NCBI GenBank assembly: GCA_034401135.1
Contig: JAWZSP010000005.1
Coordinates: 2,170,001 to 2,234,000, forward strand
DNA from: Volutella citrinella
Taxonomy: Eukaryota; Ascomycota; Sordariomycetes; Hypocreales; Nectriaceae
DNA length: 64,000 nucleotides
Direction of reading: 5' to 3'
Part shown: piece by piece, positions 1-10,421 of the stretch
Position numbering within the stretch: position 1 is the first letter of the stretch
How the letters are laid out: each line of letters starts with the position of its first letter
Position numbers and translations under genes: made by a program
Notes under the pieces: model-generated
Databases searched by the model: none
The model's input: the letters and a program-made list of their open reading frames with translations, nothing else
What the model was told of the DNA's origin: nothing

Positions 1-1723
1 AGAATCACCACCTGGGCGATACCGCTTGGCTGGACTGCGCCAACGGCGATGCCTCGGATAAAGGTCAGCATCACAGGGATCAGCGCGAATCCAGAGGCCT
101 CGTCCGAGTAGGTGTTGTACAGTGGGCCGTACATCAAAACGGTAGGGAGATCGTCGTAAAGAACCGACTTTGGGCGCGTAGTGATGATGAGACGGAAGAG
201 ATAAGCGGCAAAAAGGATGAGGAAGACGATCGTGATGACGGCGAGTGCGATTGTGTAGGCGGGGGAGCTGCCAGCAATCACCAACTGGAAGCAGGAAAGG
301 GCCACAATGGGCAGCAAGAAGAAGTTGAAGATGATGCGAACCACATTTCCGACCGAGAATGGGATGTTCTTGGATCGCAGATCCTCTTCGGGGGTATTCC
401 GGATCTTGCGGTACAGCCACTGGAGCAGGAAGCCGGCCTGCGTGAGCACGAAGACGGACAGGATGCAGACGCAAAGCCAGACCATCATGCCAGCCCAGAT
501 GTCCTGGGGTTGGCCCATCCCAACCAATTGGCCGACTCTTTCCAACCCGTACGTGGCGTTTGTCACGTAAATGCCGTCCTGAACAGGCTTCCAAGCAGTG
601 GAAGAGTTGGTTACGAATGTCTCGTTGAACATGAGGCTTGACCAAGCCATGCGACTTGTGACGGGCTGATAGAATCCTGGATAGTCGAGGCTCAGGCCGC
701 CAGTCAGCGCAATGAACTGAATGTACTGAAGGCAGTCGCCAAATCCAAGCGTGACCAATCGAAGCAGGTCCACATCCCGTCCGTAGTTGGATGTCCAATG
801 GAAGATGTCAGATGATCCCCAGGGGCTCATGATTGCGGCAAAAACAGTGGCAAATCCGGTGAAGATGAGAAAAACCACGGGAAGAATGGTAAGGAGCCAT
901 GAGATACTGCCGAGGTCTGGCGTGACCGTGATCGAAACACATCCAATGTCATTGGCTTGCTTGTTGCTGTCAATGATGAGGAAAGTGGAGGCTACAGATC
1001 CAAAGGCGTATGACGCCTCGAGATTGAACGACATATTCATGGATGGCAGTTCAAAGCGAGTGCTAGGAAACGTCAGTATCAGTCTCGCCGGTGGACGACG
1101 CATCGCATGTGGTGCGTCGAATCACAACACAAAACTCACAGGTCTGGCCTTTGTGCGACTGGCGGCAGAGGACAGGAGCCGTTGGTCAATCCAGCCTCAC
1201 AAAAGTCGGCACGATCAAAAAAGGGCTGGTACGTCAAGAAATTCATCTTGCGAACCAGAGTAGTCGCCAAGGGATCTTTAGCTTCGGGATCATTGCTACG
1301 AACGATCTTGCCAATGGTCTGTTTGGCGTCTTGCCAGTAGCCGGGGTTGTCTTTGAGGAGCGGCACGTTGGACCCGTCCTGAGATCCTGTGACATTCCCC
1401 CAAACAGTAACCTGAAGACGATGGCTTGCACTCTTGGTGTCGAACACGGCGTCGGCATACAGAGGCACCCACTGAAGAGCCTTGCCGTTTTGATAAGTGG
1501 CGTCGAGGCAGTTTTGTAGAGGAATTAGGGCGGCGCTGGCGGGACAGATGGCGACGAGGGCGAGCAAGATGACGAAGAATAGATTGGTCGGCAGCCGTGG
1601 TACCCAGGAGAGTCGGAGGGGATGTGACTTTGTATCCAGATCATGGCTCGGTACCAGATGTGGGAGATGCCGCCAACCAGGCGCATAAGAGTTGCAGCTC
1701 ATGGTAGCGAATGTGGAGGGCAT
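1..1723 (-). CDS. TRP-like (Flc/Spray/Pkd2-type) fungal membrane channel, 3' part outside window
   Basis: Minus-strand gene cut by the left edge. Exon 1 runs 1723-1140 and exon 2 runs 1062-1, with a GTGAGT...CTAG intron at 1063-1139 containing a CTGAC branch site. Exon 1 carries a hydrophobic signal-like stretch (LFFVILLALVAICPASA) and then an ML-like luminal domain, recognisable from the QWVPLYADAVFDTKSASH...VWGNVTGS segment. Exon 2 continues the lumenal region and then shows about six hydrophobic segments before the edge (for example SWLLTILPVVFLIFTGFATVF and TIALAVITIVFLILFAAYLF), the arrangement of the fungal TRP family. Family members affect calcium homeostasis, FAD/haem transport to the ER, or cell-wall integrity; which applies here cannot be read from sequence. 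The start is uncertain: ATGs at 1723 and 1702 both leave roughly 35-45 residues before the hydrophobic segment, which is long for a signal peptide, so an upstream exon is possible. Confidence 0.85.
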
Positions 1724-4700
1724 AGAGCCGGAATTCGATATGATCCGCGACAACGGGTATGCATTTCCGCGTGGGTTCGGCGGCGGGCGACGGCAGTCGA
1801 GGCACTGGGGATTGCAACGAGCCTGGTGTTGAGGTCTCGGGCGACAGAGGCGGCTGTCAGCAACGCAAGTTGAGCCGGCCTGCATGATCGGGAGACGGTC
1901 CAAGAGCGACGATGGCCTGCCGCGGGGCCAGCGTGCGACCTCTGGAGTTGATCGAGGGTTCGGGCAGGCAGACTCGGTCTGGGTGGTCGGGATGGCGAGA
2001 AAAGTCGGTGGGGGGAGATCAGACGACCGTCATCTTGGTTTGGGGATCGAAATTTTAGAAATCGGTTGTTGCAGCAAGCGAGCGACAGAGGGCACGGGTG
2101 AGAAAGAGAGGCACGATAGCAGCGAGCGAGAGTAGTAGTAGCTAGTTGATTAAAGAAGACGACACCGAAGAATTTGAGACGAAGATTAATCAACAGAGGC
2201 CACTCGGCGGAGCGGCGTTCGATCGAGCCCGGTTTGTTTGTTGCCTCTTTGTGTATGACGGGACTTGGTCAGAGGGGGGGATGGGAGAGAGTGTGTGGAT
2301 GGATGGACGGATGGGATGGAGGAAGAGAATGATTTTGGGTGTGTAGCTTTCAGTGGCGGTTGCAGGCAGGTCCGGTTAGAGTGACGGAGCTACACTGGGT
2401 GGTGCACCAGTCCTGGTATTGTACAGCACGCGCCCACTGCCGTAGAGAGCCCTCCAGAGCTCCCTCCCCCCATTACAGGCGCGTTAGGTACATTTAGCTT
2501 AACCCTACCTCGCCGCAGTCAATTACCTTGTCTGCCTGCCAAGTTCCATACGAGCAGTGCCAGCCCTTCCCGGGCGATGCGCCTGAGAGTGAATGGCCTG
2601 GGCATCATAATGGGAGCTGGCCGGGTCGGTGGGACTAGCATGGGCGTAAGCAGAAAATAAGCCAGCTTCGGGCAGAGGCTGAGGGGGGAGGGGCCAGCGC
2701 CATGGGCCATGGCTGAAGGGCAAGGCTGGCTGGCAGGCCCAACAGAGGGACGCCCACACTGTACACGGGCACCTACATCGACGCTAACCACCGCCCCTCA
2801 GCGCTCCGCTGGAGATGACTGGGACCCTCCCCGACGGTGCGGCGTTTGGCCTGAGGCGCTCCACGGGCGGCGCCGCGGCCACGAAATTGGGGGAGGGCAG
2901 CACAACCTAAGCCCAATCTACGACGAGGCCGCCACCAAGCGGAGAGGCGGGAGTTGCAACATTGTCTCTCCATTGCCGCGATGCTGCGGCTGCTGTAATC
3001 GTGCAGCGGTCGGCTTGAAATTACAGCGCCTCTGGCTCTGTTAACTCTCAGCTGCGGCCTGGCCCTCGCAGTGGGTAATCAATTCAGGCTAGGCTGGACG
3101 TGTTAGGTCCAAGCCGTCATCATAGCTCATGGCCCATACGTAGGGCAAACGGACTGAAAAAAAGGGACCGCCCAGGGCCAAACGTAACGTAACCCATGAC
3201 GTGCGGCGTTGGGGCTGAGCCAGCACCACACTATGGATACGATGCCTCTACTGCCCAACGACAGCTGGACAGGTCAGCGCAGCCGCACGCATAAGCAGTA
3301 TCCCGCGTGGCAATCAATCTCTGGCGCGCCCTTGCGTCGCGACCACTTCCAAATCGCGTTCTACAAACGGTCAACATCCAATGCGTAAACTCTGATGGTT
3401 TGTTTCCTCTGAGGCACCGCCTACCACATTGATGTCAGCCTGTGATGCAGCTGAGTTTTGTTCTGACAACCGCCTCGTGCTATCTACTGCCTTCCATAGA
3501 TATTCCTTTGTTGCCTCCTGCACTTGCCATTGTCACCGTCCAGGCAGAACTGGCAACCTGTGGATAAAGTACAAGCAGGGCACCCACCTCCAACAGCCCA
3601 TCCCCTGCATGATTGTCCCTTCCAGCCTTCTGCTTACCTCCTGCCTCCCTATCTTGGTGATTACTAGCACGCAGGTACCTCACCTAACCCGTGGCAGATC
3701 ATACCCATGTCGCGCGCCACCAACTTGGCACCCGACAACACTCTCAAGCTCGCTCTGCTCAGCTTTGCCATTCGCCGAGTTTTCTCTCTCGTTACGATTA
3801 TTACCTCGTAGACATGCGCGAGCCCGAGCCCGAGCCCGAGCGTTCTACATAGCGGCTCCGCAATACGCAGCTTGCAGAGGTCGTATTCATCTAGGCATAG
3901 GATGGTCCTCGTACCAAATCTGGCTGCTCGACGATGATCAATAATGCTTCACTTCAACACAGTACATCGCCTACAATGCTCCACAACAGCCTCAATGCTC
4001 GCACATGCCGTCCGAAGCACAAGGGCCCCATTCGTTCATGCTGTCAGTGTCGCCTCCTCCCTGCCCAGCCCAACGCCTCGGATGTTCTCCCGCCCGCGGT
4101 CCCCGTCCACCACCGGAGCGCTTCCTCCCCCAACTGATCCGAGCCCGCCCAATGTGCGTCCCCCTGCGGCTCGACAGGGCCCTCTCAACCTCCTCCAGCC
4201 TCTCATGTGGCCCCGCATGGGCTCTGGGTGACGTCGAGCTCACACCCGGACCCGCGGAGCGCACCACACCCAGATGGGATACGAGGCTCAGAGGCACCAC
4301 GACAAAAGCAGCCGCCAAACGGACCGGACCCATTTCTTTTCGCGTCACCCTCGACCGTTCACAACAAACGTCTGACTACCCTACCCGCCTGCCATAGGCG
4401 CTGCGCCGTCTTGAAGACCCAGAGCCGCCAGGCGCTGGCATCACTGGGTGGACGCCTGGTCTTCTGGTGTCATCGCCAAGCAACCAATTCCTCAATGGAC
4501 AGAGACGCGGGCTCCATCACTCCCTGCCTGCGAAGTGCCCGGTAGGCTAAGGTACGAAGGAATACGTGGTCGCTATACCTCTATTAGTCTCAAAATCTAT
4601 TTTCGGCAGCACTGAACCCGCTGACTTACAACAGGTACGTAGCGTAGCCATCACTCATTGGCTGGTCCGTCTGTGAAGCAATAAGACCAGCCTGTCCCAT

Positions 4701-5427
4701 CGCACAACCCTGAGCGAGCGTTCAACGCCTCTTTTCATCATAGCTAGGCATGCATGGGCCGGTCATGGGCCGCTGCTGCTGCCCGTATCACTGATATATG
4801 TGCCTTTGGATGATGCTTATGATTATCATCATCATTATTTCCTAGGCCGTAATTCCCAAACTTAGTGGACTCTGTCTCGGCTTCCGGCAGCCGGGATTGC
4901 TTGTTCGCCCTTGTCCCCTTAGGACTAATATGGACCTAGAGTCACCACCCCAGCCACGTACCTGGCTAATACTAGTCGTAGTCGGTCGTCGCCTAACGTA
5001 GTTGCAGGTGCCTTTTTACGAGAGGTCATACACCAACCACTAGAAAGCCAGTCTGCCTCGTGTATGTGGGAGATCCTGTCAAGTCACTTAGAACCGACCC
5101 TCTATATTCACCCTTTCTCCCTTAAGGTATCCACTATCTGTCCTATCCCGCCTTCCGTGTCTTAGGCCTCCATCGTCCGCCCCCATGCCTTGACAGCCAT
5201 GTTTTTACAAAGTACTCATGATCATGGAAAATCGTCAACATCAAGTCGCCACATCTTAGTCCGTCCGGTCAAGTCACCGCTGTGATTCGCTCCATACTCG
5301 GATTGTCCCTCAATTCTCGTTTGTCAACTCTAGCAACACATTTTGTAGATGACCACCAACTGCTCATCTAGCTAGCTTCGCACCTTTCCGTCTGCAATTT
5401 CTGGTATGTGGCAAAACCCCCCTCACT
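1724..5427. other. Intergenic, no gene recognised
   Basis: This stretch separates the 5' end of the TRP-like gene from the 3' end of the MutL homologue. It holds only short, low-complexity open frames with no recognisable domain. Visible features are a GGATGGATGGACGGATGG run near 2290-2325 upstream of the channel gene, and three to four copies of CCCGAG at about 3820-3842. No tRNA, rRNA or transposon ends were seen. Confidence 0.6.
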
Positions 5428-8331
5428 TCAATCGCTGGTCCTTGCTTTTCCTTTCGCTTGAGAGCGCAGGGTGTACTCCACTGTAGCCCCCTCAAGTGCA
5501 GTGCTCACTGTAGCTCTGAGCATCGACTCGATATGAGCATCTTCTTCCATGCTCCGAAACTGTAGCGGCCCAGTCACGTTCCCGCTCCTATCATGCCTGC
5601 TCGTCTTTAAGTGGCAAGCTATTGCCTCGCATAGATTCCGTAGTCCGAGATTTACTATGGCGGTGATGTTGTGTGTTCCGCTGCTTGAAACTGAATCAAG
5701 GGGCATGCGAGCTGAACAGAGCCTTCTCACTCCACTGTTCTCGGTCTTCAATTTTTTTGCTTCCATCAAAGGTCGTCTAGCGTCTTCATCGTCTCCGGTT
5801 TGGGTATTTGATGAACAGCTCCGGTTGCGCTTTCCCGAGGCTCGCCGATGTCTGGACGGTCCTTCGCCGCAGGCAGTGTCACTCTTCATACCTGCCGTTG
5901 TAGGGACATCTAAGCCCGGGAGCAAATTAGGAAGGGGGAGTTCTTCCCTGGTTTGGCGAGATGTGTGAATTTGGCTTTGGCGTGTTGGTTGAGGCGAAGT
6001 GTGGGAAAGAAGCGCACCACCTCGCAATGCATCAGCATCACCAGACGAAATAGATAGCAATCCAGTCCGTCTAGGCGATAATATTGTGTGATTAGACCCT
6101 TGTATGCCCGCCATCACCTGCTGGGCGTGTGAATTCAGACCTATTGGTCCAGTGCTCTCAGCCTGACTGTTAGTGATGGTAAGATGCCTCTCGTGGTCCA
6201 TGTGCATCCTCGCAACTTCGGCTCTCATTCGCGGGATCCTGAAAGGTCTTGAGGCCGAAAATGACCCTGCAACCTGTAAATTCGATGACGGGGGAGTGTG
6301 GGGGCCTGTCAACACCATTCTTGGCCGAGGCGTCGATGTTTGATCATACACTGTCGAGTGTATGGGACTACTTGCTGGGGGCGATAAGACGGGCATTGGT
6401 CGCGTATGGTGAATACCTGCGTGATCTTCAATGGTCCTCCGAATGCCTCCGCCGGTCATAACCATGCTCGTGGTCCTTGTCCCAGCGGCTGGCAGTCGTG
6501 AGATTGGTGGCTCAGGGCTCGGCTCCATGCCGTCGTCAAGGTCAGGCTGGATGCAATTCAAATCTGACTGGGACAATTCCTTCAATGGTCGTCGCCAAAA
6601 CTGATTCCCCCCCGCGGATGTACCGTCATCAAGCTCCTCTGAGATGGTCACTGGCATAGTCATAGCCGTTTCGTCCAGCGCGATCTCCACAAGGTTATCT
6701 CCATTCTTCCCTCCGAGTGACGGAAAGTACCTCCCAATGTCCTCAAGCCCAGGAACTCCGTGAAAAGGACGACTTTTCGCGCCATCTTCTGCTCTTCCGC
6801 TTTGAGTTGATGGTTTCTGTGTTGAGATACTCACCTGAAGTGTTTCGGCGTTGCAGCTCCCGTCACTGCTATTGCTGTCGTTCCTGGCGAGGTTGACGCG
6901 GGAGGAAGTGCGTAGCACCACGGGCACAATTTCGTGGCTGCTTTTCTCTTGCAAGCTTTCCGATTGGGGAGATGCCTCCGGCAAAATGGTTGAATCCTCT
7001 GGCTTTTGCCCGCCGACTGGCTTTCTTTCGTCTCCGACGTCCGTAGTTGTATCAAATTGTTCCTCTCCATCGAGATCAGAGAGGGTGGAAGAAGCCGGGT
7101 CGCTTTCTATGTCAATCGGCATGTCTTTTGATCCAAATGGGCAGTCATTTTCTGCCAACTGTGTTCCTTTCTGGGGACGGTTGTCTGTTGTCGCATTGTT
7201 TGTGTTCGCCAATCCTTTTCCGGGGCTACTGCTGGCATCATACCCCATTGCATTGGATGAATAAGCCTTTTCGCACAGTATTTTAAACCTAGAAACCAAT
7301 TTCCCCTCATCGTTGAATAGAACCTCGTCTTTGGCAGGTGAAACATTTGCATCATACGAACCATGGGTGCATGTGATGGCGAGCTGCAAGAAGAAGCCGG
7401 TTCCCGAAGGTTTGGGTCCCTCAGGCGGCCTGGGCATGTTGGCGACAGCCGATTTGACAACAGCGACTAATTTCTTCCCAATGCCTCTCGAGTGCGAAAT
7501 GGGTCTCGAGTCAACAGAGATGAACACATTGTGACCTTTGAGAGCCTCAAGTTTGGTCCCCGGCTTCGGGAGAATGGCAGAAAGTCTGACTGAGTTTCGC
7601 TCCTGGCTATCATCTTGACAGCCTATGGATTCCGAGTCCACATGGAAACATTGGGCCGCGAAAGTGCTTCCGAAGATTTGCAAAACCGCTTCCTGGGCAT
7701 CCGCGGGAGGCTGAGGTGAGTAGGACCACGGTGAACGGTCTCCAACGATGCGAAACACCAGCTTGGTCTGTGGAAATGCCATGGCGTATGACTGAAGAAG
7801 CTCTTTTATCTGATAAATATGCTTCCGGCTTGCCTTGAGCGACGCTTGTCTCCGTACCGGCAGGTGCTTGAACAAATCCAAGGCTTGGACAGTTGTTCCA
7901 ATGGGTGCGCCAGTAGGCTGTTTCTTCTCGACACCACCAGTGCCCGCTTTTAGATGTAATAGGGATGCTACTGGATCACCCGCTGTCCTGGTCGTTATCT
8001 TTAGGCTCGCGATACAGTTCGCAGCGGCGAGTGCCTCGCCACGGAAACCCAAGGTTTGACCGGCTTTGGTATCAAGCTCCCGGAAGTTTCTCAGCTTGCT
8101 GGTGTGAGATCTTCGAGCCAACATATCGAAGTCTGCAACAGGTATTCCACGGCCATTGTCACGAACCTGCACCTTGTCAATGGTGTTGGACGCTATTACA
8201 ACCTCGACTGTCGTTGCATGGGCGTCGATGGCGTTGTCAAGAAGCTCCTTTACTAGTGAAGGCGGTGTAGTAATGATTGTGCAAGCACCGAGTAGCCTGA
8301 CAGTTGACGGTGGCAGTGCGATAATTCCCAT
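5428..8331 (-). CDS. MLH2: MutL-family mismatch repair protein, MLH2 (human PMS1) type
   Basis: Intronless gene of 967 codons starting at the ATG at 8331. The N-terminal GHKL ATPase has all three MutL motifs: KELLDNAIDA (E29, N33, D36), DNGRGI (58-63) and GFRGEAL (95-101), followed by the LFKHLPVRRQ segment and an S5-type transducer domain up to about residue 350. The opening TVRLLGACTIIT and the motif spacing resemble human PMS1/yeast Mlh2 more than MLH1, PMS2 or MLH3. About 500 residues of Ser/Pro-rich linker follow. The C-terminal part shows no DQHA(X)2E(X)4E endonuclease motif, as expected for Mlh2, which acts as a non-nucleolytic accessory partner of Mlh1 in mismatch repair and conversion-tract control. 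It is divergent from RIB4 across a 939-bp intergenic region that contains an ACGCGT box. MLH3 is a less likely alternative. Confidence 0.85.
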   Translation of the reverse strand: MGIIALPPSTVRLLGACTIITTPPSLVKELLDNAIDAHATTVEVVIASNTIDKVQVRDNGRGIPVADFDMLARRSHTSKLRNFRELDTKAGQTLGFRGEALAAANCIASLKITTRTAGDPVASLLHLKAGTGGVEKKQPTGAPIGTTVQALDLFKHLPVRRQASLKASRKHIYQIKELLQSYAMAFPQTKLVFRIVGDRSPWSYSPQPPADAQEAVLQIFGSTFAAQCFHVDSESIGCQDDSQERNSVRLSAILPKPGTKLEALKGHNVFISVDSRPISHSRGIGKKLVAVVKSAVANMPRPPEGPKPSGTGFFLQLAITCTHGSYDANVSPAKDEVLFNDEGKLVSRFKILCEKAYSSNAMGYDASSSPGKGLANTNNATTDNRPQKGTQLAENDCPFGSKDMPIDIESDPASSTLSDLDGEEQFDTTTDVGDERKPVGGQKPEDSTILPEASPQSESLQEKSSHEIVPVVLRTSSRVNLARNDSNSSDGSCNAETLQVSISTQKPSTQSGRAEDGAKSRPFHGVPGLEDIGRYFPSLGGKNGDNLVEIALDETAMTMPVTISEELDDGTSAGGNQFWRRPLKELSQSDLNCIQPDLDDGMEPSPEPPISRLPAAGTRTTSMVMTGGGIRRTIEDHAGIHHTRPMPVLSPPASSPIHSTVYDQTSTPRPRMVLTGPHTPPSSNLQVAGSFSASRPFRIPRMRAEVARMHMDHERHLTITNSQAESTGPIGLNSHAQQVMAGIQGSNHTILSPRRTGLLSISSGDADALRGGALLSHTSPQPTRQSQIHTSRQTREELPLPNLLPGLDVPTTAGMKSDTACGEGPSRHRRASGKRNRSCSSNTQTGDDEDARRPLMEAKKLKTENSGVRRLCSARMPLDSVSSSGTHNITAIVNLGLRNLCEAIACHLKTSRHDRSGNVTGPLQFRSMEEDAHIESMLRATVSTALEGATVEYTLRSQAKGKARTSD

Positions 8332-9270
8332 GATCAGGTACAATAAAGACGCCAGAGTGGTGAATGCTTGTTCTTGAAGTTACTTCGCATTTGCAGAGGG
8401 GAGAGAATCCATGAGCCCAGTCGCCACAGCAGTGGAGGCGGATAGCCCTGACGAAAGCCATGTTTGCGATTACCTTAGGGAAGGGAAGGAGCGAAAATGT
8501 CATTGAGCATGAGTAGGTAGGTCCTGCTCCTTCCCAGATTCAACTGTAGGTCGGTCATAGGGCCGAGCCAGCAGCGGTACGTACCCCAAGCTGTTTTTGA
8601 GACGCGTGGATTTCAGTCTTCAGCAGGAAGGTTCAGGAGGAAGCCATGTTCCTCGGTAAGGCAGCCGCGAATAGCAAGCTCATGGTCAGTCTTCACCGAT
8701 TGCGCGACCCATTCAGCCCAGTGCTTCTCATCTGCGTCCAGCGAACTTATACTCCCCCAGGTACTATGCTGTAGGCCGCGTTGGGAGTCAGTCTGCAACA
8801 CATTATGCGATACGCCCTTCTGCAAAGATCTACTCAGACCTCGATAGAATGTGAATCGACAAGGTATGGTGGCTCTCAATTGAGAATTCCATTCTGGTGC
8901 AACGCTCGATCACTGATCACCTCCATGGAGCAGCCGATATTGGCGAAATGCTGCAGGTCAGGGCGTTGCGTCATCTTGGACCCCGATACACAGGGGCCCA
9001 GTCCAATTACTGACCAGTGACGTGACCCCCCGATCCGACCCCTCCGCTTGCAACAGCTCGAAGCATAGCGCCCATGCCAATGCCCCGCACCACCACAGCT
9101 CCGTCTATCCCTCCCATCCCTCCCTGCCCTTCCCACGCAGCTCAAAAGCTTCACTTCGCACTCCTCATTGCTAGACCTGCCCACTTACCGCTCGTTCCAA
9201 CCCTCAGCCTCACGCCCACCGGCTCGCTTCTATCCCCTTCCGCTTCGCATCGCGCCGCCCGCCCAAAGCC
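8332..9270. promoter_or_regulatory. Divergent promoter region MLH2 / RIB4
   Basis: This is the shared 5' region of two divergently read genes. The part next to RIB4 (about 9070-9270) is strongly pyrimidine-rich, typical of transcription start regions in filamentous fungi. An ACGCGT box lies at 8602-8607, about 270 bp from the MLH2 start. No further gene is supported here. Confidence 0.5.
8602..8607. promoter_or_regulatory. ACGCGT (MCB-like) box upstream of MLH2
   Basis: A perfect ACGCGT palindrome about 270 bp upstream of the MLH2 ATG. In yeasts this MluI cell-cycle box is bound by MBF and drives G1/S expression of replication and repair genes. Other ACGCGT copies occur elsewhere in the window (16482, 30745, 32653), so this assignment rests on position and gene function only. 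Confidence 0.35.
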
Positions 9271-9942
<672 letters not shown>

Positions 9943-10421
9943 AGGCTAGATTTCCTCGCAAGCAATAAAATATCAACAGTTATTTCCTGGTGTTTCTTGT
10001 TTATTGGGGACATCGCTGCTGCCTTCAAGCACGTTCGGTGACGCTCCCTTGGAATTGCGCATGTCGCGTTAGAGTACAAACCAAGGAAACAAACAGCACA
10101 TTGAAGTAGTAAGGTGAACATGGATGGATGAGGCTCACAGAAATGACCCCCACGATTATTCAATTACCGACATAGAGGTGTATCTATCATGCACTAGACG
10201 CGAATCCCAGCGAGCCGGTGCCTTTCACTCTTTCCCTTCGACGCCCAAGCAAAACGCATGATTCTAAAAAATATACAAAAATGGATCCGTTTCGCAGGTG
10301 AGTGTGGGCGTCCAATCCCGCATATATCCAGATGCAAAATGGCTTATTGTTTTCTTTTCAGATCCAATCTGTTCCCCATATTAAAGTTGTAAAACCTGGT
10401 ATCCCAATTAAATCATCGTGC
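9943..10421. other. Convergent 3' intergenic region
   Basis: These 479 bp lie between the stop of RIB4 and the stop of the minus-strand gene at 10422. They are A+T-richer than the flanking coding DNA and contain an AATAAA hexamer 21 bp after the RIB4 stop. No gene is visible. Confidence 0.6.
9964..9969 (+). terminator. AATAAA polyadenylation signal of RIB4
   Basis: An exact AATAAA hexamer starting 22 bases after the last base of the RIB4 stop codon, within an A-rich stretch. The position is suitable for 3' end formation of the RIB4 transcript. Confidence 0.5.

Noticed and set aside
3820..3842. Tandem CCCGAG hexanucleotides
   Set aside because: Only three to four units; a minor simple repeat without further support.
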